Shown here: positions 7,794 to 16,449 of the stretch, piece by piece
Layout: each line of letters opens with the position of its first letter
How positions within the stretch are numbered: position 1 is the stretch's first letter
NCBI GenBank assembly: GCA_007126035.1
Contig: SLCC01000181.1
Span: 1 to 40,175, forward strand
Source of the DNA: Gemmatimonadota bacterium
Lineage (GTDB): Bacteria > Gemmatimonadota > Gemmatimonadetes > Longimicrobiales > RSA9
Reading direction: 5' to 3'
Length of the DNA stretch: 40,175 nucleotides
Notes under the pieces: generated by a model
What the model was told of the DNA's origin: nothing
The model's database searches: none
What the model saw: the letters and a program-made list of their open reading frames with translations, nothing else
Made by a program: the position numbers and the translations under genes

Positions 7794-8909
7794 TCACACT
7801 TGCGCCATCGCCTCGATGAAACGATCGAACAGGTAGATGGAATCATGGGGGCCAGGAGCAGCTTCAGGATGGTACTGGACGCTGAAGACCGGAAGCTCCC
7901 GGTGCTCGAGGCCCTCTACGGTCCCGTCGTTCAGGTTCACATGCGTCAGGCGCAACCCAGGCGCTGCATCGATGCCCACGCCTTCGCCGCCTCGCACCGC
8001 GAAGCCGTGGTTCTGGGCGGTGATCTCGACGGCGCCGTCGCTCAACCGGCGGACTGGGTGGTTACCGGCCCTGTGGCCATACCTCATCTTGAATGTCGTA
8101 CCGCCAAAGGCTCTGGCTACCAGCTGGTGGCCCAGGCAGATGCCTAAGACGGGGATACCGTCCTCGGCGGCCCGCCGGATTGTCTCCAGTGCGTGGACCA
8201 CCGCCTCCGGGTCACCAGGGCCGTTGGATACGAACAATCCGTCAGCGCCAGAATCCAGGATCTCCTCGAAGCGCGTGTCCCTGGGCACGGCCCGCACCCG
8301 GCAGCAGCGCTCAGCCAGCAACTCGGCAGATCTGCTCTTCATGCCGAAGTCGTACGCGACCACCAGGAACCGCTCCTCCCCGGCCGGCGGCACTTCGTAC
8401 GGCTGGGACGTAGAGACCATGCCGGTCAGGTCCAGCCCTTCCATTCTCGGGTGGGCCGCCAGGCGCTGGCGCAACGAATCCTCGGAGACCGCGGCCGAGG
8501 CCAGTGCCGCCCGCATGGCGCCGGCCGACCGGATGTGACGGGTGAGGGCGCGGGTGTCCACCTCGGACAGCGTCACCACCCCGTTGCGTCTCAGGTAGGA
8601 GGAGAGCGACTCCTGAGATCGCCAGCTCGAGTGGACCAGGCTCAACTCGCGGACAACGAAGCCGGCGACGTGCGGTCGAGCCGACTCCGCATCCGCCGGC
8701 GCTACACCATAGTTGCCGATGTGAGGGGCGGTCATGGCCACTATCTGACCGGCGTAGGAGGGGTCGGTCAAAATCTCCTGATAGCCGGTCAACGAGGTGT
8801 TGAACACCACCTCGCCCAGGGCCACACCCTCGGCGCCCGCCATCCGACCCTCGAAGATGCGGCCGTCCTCGAGCAGTAGATAACCTGGGGGTTGGTCACG
8901 TAATCTCAT
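7794..8909 (-). CDS. carA: Carbamoyl-phosphate synthase small (glutaminase) subunit
   Basis: It hydrolyses glutamine and channels ammonia to CarB for carbamoyl phosphate, the precursor of arginine and pyrimidines. The N-terminal CPSase domain spans about residues 8-140 (LLEDGRIFEG, TGYQEILTDPSY). The class I glutamine amidotransferase domain follows. Cys258 (GICLGHQL), His347 and Glu349 (YHPEA) form the triad. With the ATG at 8909 the protein is 371 aa, close to the family norm; an in-frame ATG at 8924 would add five residues. It is transcribed divergently from the RNase HI-like gene. The large subunit gene carB is not in this window. Confidence 0.95.
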   Translation of the reverse strand: MRLRDQPPGYLLLEDGRIFEGRMAGAEGVALGEVVFNTSLTGYQEILTDPSYAGQIVAMTAPHIGNYGVAPADAESARPHVAGFVVRELSLVHSSWRSQESLSSYLRRNGVVTLSEVDTRALTRHIRSAGAMRAALASAAVSEDSLRQRLAAHPRMEGLDLTGMVSTSQPYEVPPAGEERFLVVAYDFGMKSRSAELLAERCCRVRAVPRDTRFEEILDSGADGLFVSNGPGDPEAVVHALETIRRAAEDGIPVLGICLGHQLVARAFGGTTFKMRYGHRAGNHPVRRLSDGAVEITAQNHGFAVRGGEGVGIDAAPGLRLTHVNLNDGTVEGLEHRELPVFSVQYHPEAAPGPHDSIYLFDRFIEAMAQV

Positions 8910-9050
8910 GGGCCCCGCGAACATATCGCTTCGATGACGGTCGGGCCAGACCCACGGCACCATCCTCTCTCGGCCCCACCCTGGCGTTGGCTCCACCGAT
9001 CAGTACCTTTCCGCCTCCGCCGAATCTGTTCCAAGGCGCCGGGAGTTCCT

Positions 9051-9632
9051 GTGAAGCATCTGGTCTACATCTACGCGGATGAATCGTGTCTCGGGATACA
9101 GTACACGGACAGGCCGTCGCCCGGGGGAGCCGGTGGGCTGGTCCAGGTCTGGAAGGATGAGCGCTGGGTCCGCCGAGACTACTGGATCAGCGAGCCGGCC
9201 ACTACCAACAACCGGATGGCATTGCGCAGCGCGATAGAACCGCTACGCGCGCTCAAGGAGCCCTGCCGCGTGATCTTCACCTCCGACTCCGAGTACCTGG
9301 TCAGGGGGATGAGGGAGTGGGTCCACGGATGGATCCGGCGAGGCTGGAAGCGGAAGGGCGGCGCCGTGGAGAACCTGGATCTATGGCAGGAGCTGGTGGA
9401 CGTCGCCAAACGTCATCAGGTGGACTGGCGGTGGGTACGAGGACACGCGGGTCATCCCATGAACGAATTCGCCAACTGGCGGGCCATCCGGGCGGCCAAG
9501 GAGCAGAGCGACTCGGGCGGACTGGTGCCGTCCAGTTTCGAGGAGTGGCTCGAGGCGGAGCGGCAGAAGGAGCGGTACCTGGACTTCTTCGAGTTCGAGC
9601 CGCCACCCCGGGACGACCTCCAGAGCCGTTGA
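9051..9632 (+). CDS. RNase HI-like protein with altered catalytic residues
   Basis: The 193-aa product aligns by eye with E. coli RNase HI across the whole fold (VYIYADESCLG, TTNNRMALRSAIE, TSDSEY, GWKRKGG, VENLDLWQ, VRGHAGHPMNE). That enzyme cleaves RNA in RNA-DNA hybrids using Asp10, Glu48, Asp70 and Asp134. Here Asp10 and Asp79 are kept, but the Glu48 position is Ala57 and the Asp134 position is Asn142. A short insertion (about residues 16-22) follows the first Asp, and an acidic tail follows residue 150. The GTG start at 9051 has GGGAG five bases upstream. It may be a weak nuclease, a binding protein or a relic; the open frame argues it is expressed. Confidence 0.8.
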   Translation: MKHLVYIYADESCLGIQYTDRPSPGGAGGLVQVWKDERWVRRDYWISEPATTNNRMALRSAIEPLRALKEPCRVIFTSDSEYLVRGMREWVHGWIRRGWKRKGGAVENLDLWQELVDVAKRHQVDWRWVRGHAGHPMNEFANWRAIRAAKEQSDSGGLVPSSFEEWLEAERQKERYLDFFEFEPPPRDDLQSR

Positions 9633-9690
9633 GCGGCCAGCGCTGGGTGGGTCGACAGAACGGCGAGGCCAGGAACAAACGGATCCCCCG

Positions 9691-9713
9691 GGGCCCGACA
9701 CGCCGGACCCTTT
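9691..9713 (+). terminator. Weak hairpin after the RNase HI-like gene
   Basis: Arms GGGCCCG (9691-9697) and CGGACCC (9704-9710) pair with one mismatch around a six-base loop and are followed by TTT. It lies in the 84-base gap between convergent genes. The short T run makes this only a candidate. Confidence 0.3.
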
Positions 9714-9716
9714 CGG

Positions 9717-10400
9717 TCACCCATCGGTCACCGCCGGGCTCCAGCTCCTGTCGAAGACCCGGCAGATCCCGTCGATGACTCGATCCTGGACCTCTGCCGG
9801 GTCCACCTCCCTGCCCAGCAACCGCTCCATGGAGGTGACGCCGTGGCTCCTGATGCCGCAGGGGATGATGGCGTTGAAGAAGCCCAGGTCCGTTGCCACG
9901 TTCAGGGCGAAGCCGTGGGACGTGATCCAGCCACTGGAGACCCTGACCCCGATGGCCGCCAGCTTCTCCTGGTCGACCCAGACGCCGGTCATGCCGGGCA
10001 GCCTGGCTGCGTCGATGCCGAAGGTGGAGACAGCCAGGATCAGGGTCTGCTCCAGGTCCCGGATGTAGCGGTGGACGTCTTTCCGGTCGGGCTTCAGGTC
10101 CAGGATTGGATATCCCACCAGCTGGCCGGGCCCGTGATAGGTGACATCGCCGCCCCTTCCTGTTTCGTGGAGCTCGATCCCCACCAGCCTTCGCTCACCC
10201 TCATCCAGGAGTACGTGACTGGCGTCGGAGCAGCTGCCCATGGTGATGACGTGGGGGTGTTCCAGGAGCAGGAGCTGGTCGGCGACCAGGCCGGCCCGCC
10301 GCTCCCGGACCAGCCGCTCCTGTAGCTCCAGGGCCCGGCCATAGGGGACCAGGCCCAGGCGCGAGACCGCCAGCTCCCGCGCCTCCTGCTCCCGCCACAT
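9717..10400 (-). CDS. lipB: Octanoyl-[ACP]:protein octanoyltransferase
   Basis: It moves the octanoyl group from acyl carrier protein to the lipoyl-domain lysine, the first step of endogenous lipoylation; LipA then inserts sulfur. The 227-aa protein has the family signature RGGDVTYHGPGQLVGYPI. It also has the conserved lysine in DQEKLAAIG and the nucleophilic cysteine in IIPCGI. The ATG at 10400 lies four bases after the stop of the E2 gene, whose lipoyl domain is an expected substrate, so the enzyme and its target are probably co-transcribed. lipA is not in the window. Confidence 0.94.
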   Translation of the reverse strand: MWREQEARELAVSRLGLVPYGRALELQERLVRERRAGLVADQLLLLEHPHVITMGSCSDASHVLLDEGERRLVGIELHETGRGGDVTYHGPGQLVGYPILDLKPDRKDVHRYIRDLEQTLILAVSTFGIDAARLPGMTGVWVDQEKLAAIGVRVSSGWITSHGFALNVATDLGFFNAIIPCGIRSHGVTSMERLLGREVDPAEVQDRVIDGICRVFDRSWSPAVTDG

Positions 10401-10404
10401 TACT

Positions 10405-11799
10405 CTATGCTTCCTCCGGGAAGGTTTCCAGCAGCTCCTTGAGCCGGGCCATGAAGCGGGCTGCATCGGCGCCGTCCACTATCCGGTGGTCATAGCCCAG
10501 GGAGAACATGGACATCAGGCGTATGGCGATCATGTCGGCGCCGTCCACCTCGATCACCACCGGCCGCTTCTCGATGGCGCCGGTGCCCAGGATCGCCGCG
10601 GTCCCTTCCGGGATGATGGGCATGCCCACGTAGGTCCCGAGGACACCCGGGTTGGTGATGGAGAATGTGGCGCCCTGTATCTCATCGGGCTTGAGCTTCC
10701 GGTCCCGGGCCCGCCCCGCCAGGTCGATGATCCGCTTCGACAGGCCGATCAGAGTGAGCTCTTCGGCTTCTCGTATCACCGGCACGATGAGTCCCGGGTC
10801 CAGGTCCACGGCAATGCCCAGGTTGACGCTGCCGCGTAGCACCAGCTTGTCTCCGGAAACGGTGCCATTGACCCTGGGGAACTCCTTCAGGGCCCGGGCC
10901 ACCGCCCAGGCGACGAAGGAAGTGACGCTGACGCGCACCCCCTGCTCTGACCACCGGGCCTTGCTGGCGCGGCGGATCCGGTCGATGCGGGTGAAGTCGA
11001 TCTCGATGAACGAATGGACATGTGGCGCAACCCGCTTCGCCAGCACCATGTGGTCGGCTGTCAGCCGGCGGATTCGGTCCATGGGCTCGACCCGGTCGCC
11101 CTCACGGATCGGCCACTCCGGATGCTGCACCTCGCGGTAGAACCGGTCCCAGATGTCCGCTCCCGCCGCCGGAGCCGGTTCCCGGGCCGGTGGCGCAGTC
11201 GGTTTCGGCTCCGGCGCCGCTTCCTTCGGCGGCTCCTCCTCGCGGCGCTCGATGAAGGACATGATGTCTTCCTTCGTCACCCGGCCGCCGCGGCCGGTGC
11301 CTTCCACGCGAGACAGGTCCACCCCGTGCTCTGCGGCTATCCGGCGCACCAGGGGCGACGATCGCCGCCGCAGCCGCTCCTCGGCCGTCTCAGGGGCGCC
11401 GTCCCCCTCCTCCTCGGCGGCCTCCGCAGCCGGCGCTTCCGCAGCCGGCGCTTGCGCAGGCTCCTGTCGGGGCGCCTCACCTGCCACCTCGGCTCCAGTT
11501 TCCGGCGCGGAGGCCGGCTCCGCCGCTTCGGCCTCCGCCTCGGCCGCCCCGGCAGCACCGTCGGTGTCGATGAAGGCCACCACGGTCCCTACTTCTACGG
11601 TCGCCCCCTCCTCGACCTGGATATCTACCAGCGTTCCCGCGGTTGGAGCCGGTATCTCCGCGTCCACTTTGTCGGTGGAGATCTCGAGGATGGGCTCGTC
11701 TCGCTCTACGACGTCTCCTGGCTGCTTCAGCCAGCGCGAGACTGTACCCTCGGCGATCGACTCGCCCATCTGCGGCATCGGAACTTCGATCTTTGGCAT
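10405..11799 (-). CDS. 2-oxoacid dehydrogenase E2, dihydrolipoamide acyltransferase
   Basis: This is the core subunit of a pyruvate or branched-chain 2-oxoacid dehydrogenase, moving acyl groups from lipoate to CoA. The 464-aa protein has one lipoyl domain (residues 1-78, lipoyl Lys44 in STDKVDA). An Ala/Pro/Glu-rich flexible linker (about 82-140) leads to a peripheral subunit-binding domain (about 143-180, SSPLVRRIAAEHGVDL). A second linker and the catalytic domain (about 235-460) follow, ending with the active-site motif YDHRIVDGA. The family also includes 2-oxoglutarate E2, but the E1alpha/E1beta neighbours argue for a pyruvate or branched-chain complex. No E3 gene is present here. Confidence 0.93.
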   Translation of the reverse strand: MPKIEVPMPQMGESIAEGTVSRWLKQPGDVVERDEPILEISTDKVDAEIPAPTAGTLVDIQVEEGATVEVGTVVAFIDTDGAAGAAEAEAEAAEPASAPETGAEVAGEAPRQEPAQAPAAEAPAAEAAEEEGDGAPETAEERLRRRSSPLVRRIAAEHGVDLSRVEGTGRGGRVTKEDIMSFIERREEEPPKEAAPEPKPTAPPAREPAPAAGADIWDRFYREVQHPEWPIREGDRVEPMDRIRRLTADHMVLAKRVAPHVHSFIEIDFTRIDRIRRASKARWSEQGVRVSVTSFVAWAVARALKEFPRVNGTVSGDKLVLRGSVNLGIAVDLDPGLIVPVIREAEELTLIGLSKRIIDLAGRARDRKLKPDEIQGATFSITNPGVLGTYVGMPIIPEGTAAILGTGAIEKRPVVIEVDGADMIAIRLMSMFSLGYDHRIVDGADAARFMARLKELLETFPEEA

Positions 11800-11832
11800 C
11801 TGTGATCCCGTGTGGCTGTCAGTTGGTAGACC

Positions 11833-12849
11833 TCAATAGGCCTTCAAGTACCTGCACGCCGTCAGGATATCCTCCACCTGCGGCAGAAAAAAGTCTTCCA
11901 GGGGAGGCGAGTAGGGGACGGGAGTGTCCAGCGCCGTCACCCGCAGCATGGGCGCGTCCAGCCACTCGAATGCCTTCTCACTTACCCGCATGGCGATCTC
12001 CCCTGCGATACCGCCGGTCCGCGTGTCCTCGTGCACCACCAGGAGACGGTTCGTCTTGCGCACGCTGTTGAGTATGGCCTCTTCGTCCAGCGGCATCAGG
12101 GAACGCAGATCCAGAATCTCGACAGATACGTCTTCCTCCGCGAGCTGCTCGGCTGCCCTGGTACTTTCGTGTACCATGTTCCCGTAGGTGACAATGGACA
12201 CGTCCACACCCTCCCTGACCAGGCGCGCCTGTCCCAGCGGCACCGTGTAATCCCCGGGGGGCAGCACCTCCCGCAGGAATGGGGCCCGATAGAGCTTCTT
12301 GTGCTCGAAAAACAGCACCGGGTCATCATCGCGGATTGCTGCTTTGAGCAGCCCCTTGGCGTCCTGGGCCGTGCTCGGATAGACGATCTTGAGTCCGGGC
12401 GTGTGGAAGAACGCCATCTCCGGGTTCTGGGAGTGGAATGGCCCACCACGCACTCCGCCACCCACCGGTCCACGGATCACCAGCGGTTGAGGGCCGGCAT
12501 TGCGCCACCGGGAAGTGGCGATGTAGTTGGTGAGGGGCTCATAGGCGCAGCTCACGAAATCCATGAACTGCATCTCCACCACTGGACGGAGGCCCATGTG
12601 GGCGGCACCCGCTGCGGCGCCGGTGAATCCGGCTTCGCTTATGGGCATGTCCACCACTCGCATCTCACCGAACCGCTGGAGGAACCCGTCGGTGACCTTG
12701 AACGCCCCGCCGTAGGCCCCTATATCTTCCCCCATCAGGAACACTCCAGCGTCCCGCTCCATCTCCTCCCACAAGGCTTCGCGGATGGCCTCGAGCATGG
12801 TGACCGGCTGGCCCAGCTCGGTCTGTCGTACGTGGTCCGGTCGCTCCAT
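11833..12849 (-). CDS. 2-oxoacid dehydrogenase E1 beta subunit
   Basis: This is the beta half of the thiamine-diphosphate-dependent decarboxylase E1. The 338-aa protein has the transketolase-type pyrimidine-binding domain (MGEDIGAYGGAF near residue 40; PISEAGFTGAAAGAA near 80) and the C-terminal transketolase domain (VEILDLRSLMPLDEEAI; VHEDTRTGGIAGEIA). Length is usual. It starts two bases after the E1alpha stop and is followed by E2 33 bases later. Sequence alone does not settle whether the substrate is pyruvate or branched-chain oxoacids; linkage to gapA, pgk and tpiA favours pyruvate by inference. Confidence 0.93.
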   Translation of the reverse strand: MERPDHVRQTELGQPVTMLEAIREALWEEMERDAGVFLMGEDIGAYGGAFKVTDGFLQRFGEMRVVDMPISEAGFTGAAAGAAHMGLRPVVEMQFMDFVSCAYEPLTNYIATSRWRNAGPQPLVIRGPVGGGVRGGPFHSQNPEMAFFHTPGLKIVYPSTAQDAKGLLKAAIRDDDPVLFFEHKKLYRAPFLREVLPPGDYTVPLGQARLVREGVDVSIVTYGNMVHESTRAAEQLAEEDVSVEILDLRSLMPLDEEAILNSVRKTNRLLVVHEDTRTGGIAGEIAMRVSEKAFEWLDAPMLRVTALDTPVPYSPPLEDFFLPQVEDILTACRYLKAY

Positions 12850-12851
12850 CC

Positions 12852-13922
12852 CTAGGCCTCGTCCGGATCTTCCAGTCCACCACGCGTCCAGGGGATCCAG
12901 CCCCGCTCGTGGGCGTACACGCCGTCCACGCCGCTGCGGGGCTCCGGCATGGGCGACGACTCGGCCACCGACCGCGCCTCGGCCACCTCCTCCCGCACCC
13001 GCTCACGGACCCGCTCCAGCTCACCGGCTTCCATGCCGCCCGTCTCCAGCAGCCACCGCTCGTACCGGTCGACAGGATCCCGCGCCTCCCACTCGGAAAC
13101 CTCACCAGCGGGGACGTAGGGCTGGGAGTCGTGCTCCGCGTGACCGAGTCGACGGTAGGTGACCAGCTCGAGCAATGTCGGACCGCCGCCGGCCCGGGCG
13201 TGCTCGACCGCCCGCCGCGAAGCCGCCCACACCTCCAGCACGTCGTTACCGTCCACCCGCTCGCCACGTATACCGTACCCGTCAGCCTTGTCCGTGAAGG
13301 CCGCCGCCGCCGTCTGCTTCGACGTGGGCGTCGAGTAGGCGTAGCCGTTGTTCTCGACCACCACCACCAGGGGCAGGCGCTGGACCGCAGCCAGATTGAG
13401 ACCTTCGTGGAACCCGCCAGTCGACGTCATCCCGTCTCCGCTGTATACCAGCGCCACCCGATCCTCACCCCGTACCTTGAATGACAGCGCCACCCCCGCC
13501 ATCACCCCCACCATGACGCCGAGGTGCGAGATGAGACCCACGTACCCCTTCCCGTAGTCAGAGAAATGGACGTTCGTTTCACGCCCGCCCGTGGGCCCGT
13601 CGCCCCTGGCCATGTATTGCTTCATGATGTCGGCGGGGGCTGCGCCCATCATGAGCATGGCGCCAAGGTCACGGATGGCGGGCGACAGCACGTCCCCCGT
13701 GCCATCCGCGCGGCGTCGCAGCGCGTACGCGGTACCCACCGCCCCGGCCTCCTGACCCAGGGAGCGATACAGACCGCCGATGACCTTGTTCTGACGATAG
13801 AGGTTGGCCAGGACGCGCTCGACCTCGCGCGTCAACTGCAGCCAGTAGTACAGGTCGAGGAGCGAGTCCGGGGCGGGCGGCCCGACTTCCCGGGCCCACT
13901 CCGATTCCGACTGGTCCGCCAT
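12852..13922 (-). CDS. 2-oxoacid dehydrogenase E1 alpha subunit
   Basis: This is the alpha half of the E1 decarboxylase, binding the thiamine diphosphate pyrophosphate through Mg. The ThDP motif is clear: GDGMTSTGGFHEGLNLA followed about 12 residues later by VENNGYAYSTP. Upstream sit GGLYRSLGQEA and GRETNVHFSD. The phosphorylation-loop-like stretch YRRLGHAEHD is also present. Length is 356 aa. It begins 14 bases after the secG stop and is followed by E1beta and E2, giving the order E1alpha-E1beta-E2-lipB. Confidence 0.93.
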   Translation of the reverse strand: MADQSESEWAREVGPPAPDSLLDLYYWLQLTREVERVLANLYRQNKVIGGLYRSLGQEAGAVGTAYALRRRADGTGDVLSPAIRDLGAMLMMGAAPADIMKQYMARGDGPTGGRETNVHFSDYGKGYVGLISHLGVMVGVMAGVALSFKVRGEDRVALVYSGDGMTSTGGFHEGLNLAAVQRLPLVVVVENNGYAYSTPTSKQTAAAAFTDKADGYGIRGERVDGNDVLEVWAASRRAVEHARAGGGPTLLELVTYRRLGHAEHDSQPYVPAGEVSEWEARDPVDRYERWLLETGGMEAGELERVRERVREEVAEARSVAESSPMPEPRSGVDGVYAHERGWIPWTRGGLEDPDEA

Positions 13923-13936
13923 ACCTGCCGGGGCGC

Positions 13937-14326
13937 CTAGGGCTCGACGCCTTCCTGGGCTCCCGGATCACCTGCGCCGGGTATGGCCTCACCCGGCACC
14001 GCCTCCTGGCCCGGCTGCGGGACCACCGGCTGAGGCGCTATCGGCGTCGGTCGCCGGAATTCCTCCTCCAGCAGCGGCCGCGTATCCTGCGCCCGCGACG
14101 ACATCACGGCAAGCACCACGGACAGCCCGAGGAAGATGGCGCCGGTTGTCCACGTGGCCTTCGTCAACACCGTCGCCGCCTGCCGACCGCCACCCATGAA
14201 CGTCTCCGTTCCGCCCGCGCCGCCGCCCATGGCCGCCAGCCCGCCGCCCTTACCCGCCTGCATCAGGACGATGATGATGAGCAGGATCCCGTCCAGGATC
14301 AGGAGTGCAAGAAGTAGTACAAACAC
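13937..14326 (-). CDS. secG: Preprotein translocase subunit SecG
   Basis: This small membrane subunit of the SecYEG channel assists protein export. The 129-aa product has two hydrophobic helices (residues 1-22 and about 58-78) joined by a glycine-rich loop (MQAGKGGGLAAMGGGAGG), the SecG hallmark. A Pro/Glu-rich cytoplasmic tail of about 45 residues follows. The start is a GTG at 14326 with only a weak AAGAAG ribosome site. It sits between tpiA and E1alpha; tpiA-secG adjacency is common in bacteria. Confidence 0.92.
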   Translation of the reverse strand: MFVLLLALLILDGILLIIIVLMQAGKGGGLAAMGGGAGGTETFMGGGRQAATVLTKATWTTGAIFLGLSVVLAVMSSRAQDTRPLLEEEFRRPTPIAPQPVVPQPGQEAVPGEAIPGAGDPGAQEGVEP

Positions 14327-14400
14327 CAGTGTCGCTTCTTTCCAGAGGGTTCCAAAATCCAGCTAGTGAAACTCGCCACCATGGCCCTGCAAGTCAATGC

Positions 14401-15156
14401 TCATGCTGCGGCGATACGAGCGAAGTCCCGGGGGTCCAGGCTGGCGCCGCCCACCAGCACTCCGTCGACCTGGTCGGCGGCCAGCAGTTCGCCGGCGTTG
14501 TCCGGCTTGACGGAGCCGCCGTAGAGGATGGGGACGTCGTCTGCCGCATCGCCCAGTCGTTCCCTGAGGCGGTTGCGGAGCCGGGTATGGGCGTCAGTGG
14601 CGTCTTCCGGCGTGGCGGTCTCACCCGTCCCGATGGCCCAGACGGGCTCATACGCGATGAGCAAGTGCTGGAAGTCTTTGTCCGACAGCGTCTTCACACC
14701 GGCACCGAGCTGGCGCAGGATCACCTCTTCGAGTCGACCCGCCTTCCGCTCCTCGATGGTCTCGCCTACGCAGAGGACCGGGAAGAGGCCGGCTGCCATG
14801 GCGGCCGCCACCTTGAGGGAGGTCTCTTCGTCGGTCTCTTTGAAGACGTGCCGCCGCTCGGAATGGCCGACCAGCACGTACTCGGCGCCTGCTTCCCGTG
14901 CCATAGGGGCGCTGATCTCGCCGGTGAACGCGCCATCTTCCTCCCAGTATATGTTCTGGACGCCGACCCCAACGTCGTGCTCGATGAGATCGGCGCGCAC
15001 CACGGTGAGGGAGAGGGCCGGTGGGAACACGATCAGCGTACGATTCTGGGCGGGCGCCACCTGGGCGAATTCCCGGCAGAACTTCCTGGCGGCATCCGGT
15101 CCCTTGTGCATCTTCCAGTTGCCCGCGATGACGGGCGTTTCGAACGTGTGGGGCAT
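14401..15156 (-). CDS. tpiA: Triosephosphate isomerase
   Basis: It interconverts dihydroxyacetone phosphate and glyceraldehyde 3-phosphate. The 251-aa TIM-barrel has the substrate Asn and Lys in GNWKMHK (residues 11-17). The catalytic His is in VGHSERR (near 95) and the catalytic Glu in AYEPVWAIGTG (near 167). The phosphate-binding YGGSVKPDN lies near 210. Its ATG overlaps the pgk stop by one base (TGATG), so translation is coupled to pgk. Confidence 0.96.
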   Translation of the reverse strand: MPHTFETPVIAGNWKMHKGPDAARKFCREFAQVAPAQNRTLIVFPPALSLTVVRADLIEHDVGVGVQNIYWEEDGAFTGEISAPMAREAGAEYVLVGHSERRHVFKETDEETSLKVAAAMAAGLFPVLCVGETIEERKAGRLEEVILRQLGAGVKTLSDKDFQHLLIAYEPVWAIGTGETATPEDATDAHTRLRNRLRERLGDAADDVPILYGGSVKPDNAGELLAADQVDGVLVGGASLDPRDFARIAAA

Positions 15157-16367
15157 CAGTCCTCCCGATCGTCGAGCACGGCTACGCCTGGCAGGGTGCG
15201 GCCTTCGAGGAACTCGAGGGACGCGCCGCCGCCTGTGGACACATGTGACATCTTGGCATCGAGGCCCGCCTCCTTGACGGCCGCGGCGGTGTCGCCGCCC
15301 CCGACGATCGTCGTGGCGCCGGTGCGGGTGATATCCGCCACTGCCCTGGCCACGCTGTTGGTGCCGCCGCGGAACGGCTCGACCTCGAACATTCCCATGG
15401 GGCCGTTCCAGATCACGGTTTGGGCTCCGGCCAGGAGTTCACGGAACCGGGCGACGGAGCGGGGGCCGATGTCCAGAGCCTTCCAGCCACCGGGTATCTC
15501 TTCCCGGTCGACTGTCCTGGTGTTGGCACCTGGCTCAGCCTCTTCGGCGACCACACAATCCACGGGCAATACCAGCTTGTCCTCCGCTCGCTCGAGCAGG
15601 GCCCGGGCCATTTCGACCCTGTCCTCTTCCACCAGGGAGTCCCCGGTCTCCAGGCCCATGGCCCGGAAGAAGGTGTTGGCCATGGCGCCGCCTATGACCA
15701 GGTGGTCGACCCGTGGGAGGAGGCTCTCGATGACGTCTATCTTGCCGGAGATCTTGGCACCCGCGAGGATGGCGACGAACGGCCGCTCCGGTGACTCCAG
15801 GGCATTGCCCAGGAAGCGGAGCTCGGCATCCATGAGCAGGCCAGCCACTACCGGCTTCCCTTCCCTCTTCATGACCTCGGGCGCACCCACGGTCGACGCG
15901 TGGGCCCTGTGGGCGGCGCCGAACGCGTCATTGACGAACACAGAGGCCATGCCCCCCAGCTGCTCCGACAGGTGTGGGTCGTTCGTCTCTTCACCCGGCA
16001 GGAACCGCGTGTTCTCCAGCATCAGGATCTCGCCGCCGTGCATGGCGGCAACCGCGTCACGGGCATCGCTGCCCACCACGTCGGGCACCAACCGGACCGG
16101 AACGTCCATGAACTGGGCAAGGGTGTCCGCTGCCGGGCGCAGCGAATATTCGTCCTTCCACTCGCCTTTCGGACGTCCCACGTGCGACATCAAGATGACA
16201 CAGGCACTGTGCTCCAGCAGGTGCCGCAGCGTGGGCAGCGTGGCCCGGATCCGTGAGTCGTCCGTCACACGCCCATCCTTCAAGGGCACGTTGTAGTCGA
16301 CGCGCACCAGCACCCGACCTCCGCTGAGTTGGCGGGCGTCCAGGTCCTTGATCGTCTTCTTCTTCAC
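15156..16367 (-). CDS. pgk: Phosphoglycerate kinase
   Basis: It transfers phosphate from 1,3-bisphosphoglycerate to ADP. The 403-aa protein has the N-domain signature RVLVRVDYNVPL, substrate arginines in HVGRPKG and LENTRF, and the nucleotide domain with GAKISGKIDV, WNGPMGMFE and VGGGDTAAA. The start is a GTG at 16367 with GGGAGG six bases upstream. That ribosome site directly follows a terminator-like hairpin with a T tract (16381-16416), so expression probably depends on readthrough or on RNA processing. It overlaps tpiA by one base. Confidence 0.96.
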   Translation of the reverse strand: MKKKTIKDLDARQLSGGRVLVRVDYNVPLKDGRVTDDSRIRATLPTLRHLLEHSACVILMSHVGRPKGEWKDEYSLRPAADTLAQFMDVPVRLVPDVVGSDARDAVAAMHGGEILMLENTRFLPGEETNDPHLSEQLGGMASVFVNDAFGAAHRAHASTVGAPEVMKREGKPVVAGLLMDAELRFLGNALESPERPFVAILAGAKISGKIDVIESLLPRVDHLVIGGAMANTFFRAMGLETGDSLVEEDRVEMARALLERAEDKLVLPVDCVVAEEAEPGANTRTVDREEIPGGWKALDIGPRSVARFRELLAGAQTVIWNGPMGMFEVEPFRGGTNSVARAVADITRTGATTIVGGGDTAAAVKEAGLDAKMSHVSTGGGASLEFLEGRTLPGVAVLDDRED

Positions 16368-16380
16368 GGCTGCCTCCCAG

Positions 16381-16416
16381 AAAAGAAGTCAGCCACGGCC
16401 TTGCGACCGTGGCTGA
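16381..16416 (-). terminator. Rho-independent-terminator-like hairpin before pgk
   Basis: On the minus strand a perfect 10-bp stem (TCAGCCACGG with CCGTGGCTGA; arms 16407-16416 and 16389-16398) with an eight-base loop is followed by CTTCTTTT (16388-16381). The pgk ribosome site begins right after it. It could end gapA/zinc-ribbon transcripts, attenuate pgk, or mark a processing point. Confidence 0.7.
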
Positions 16417-16449
16417 TCATCGCGCTCGTCCATGTCACCGCGCCTGCCA

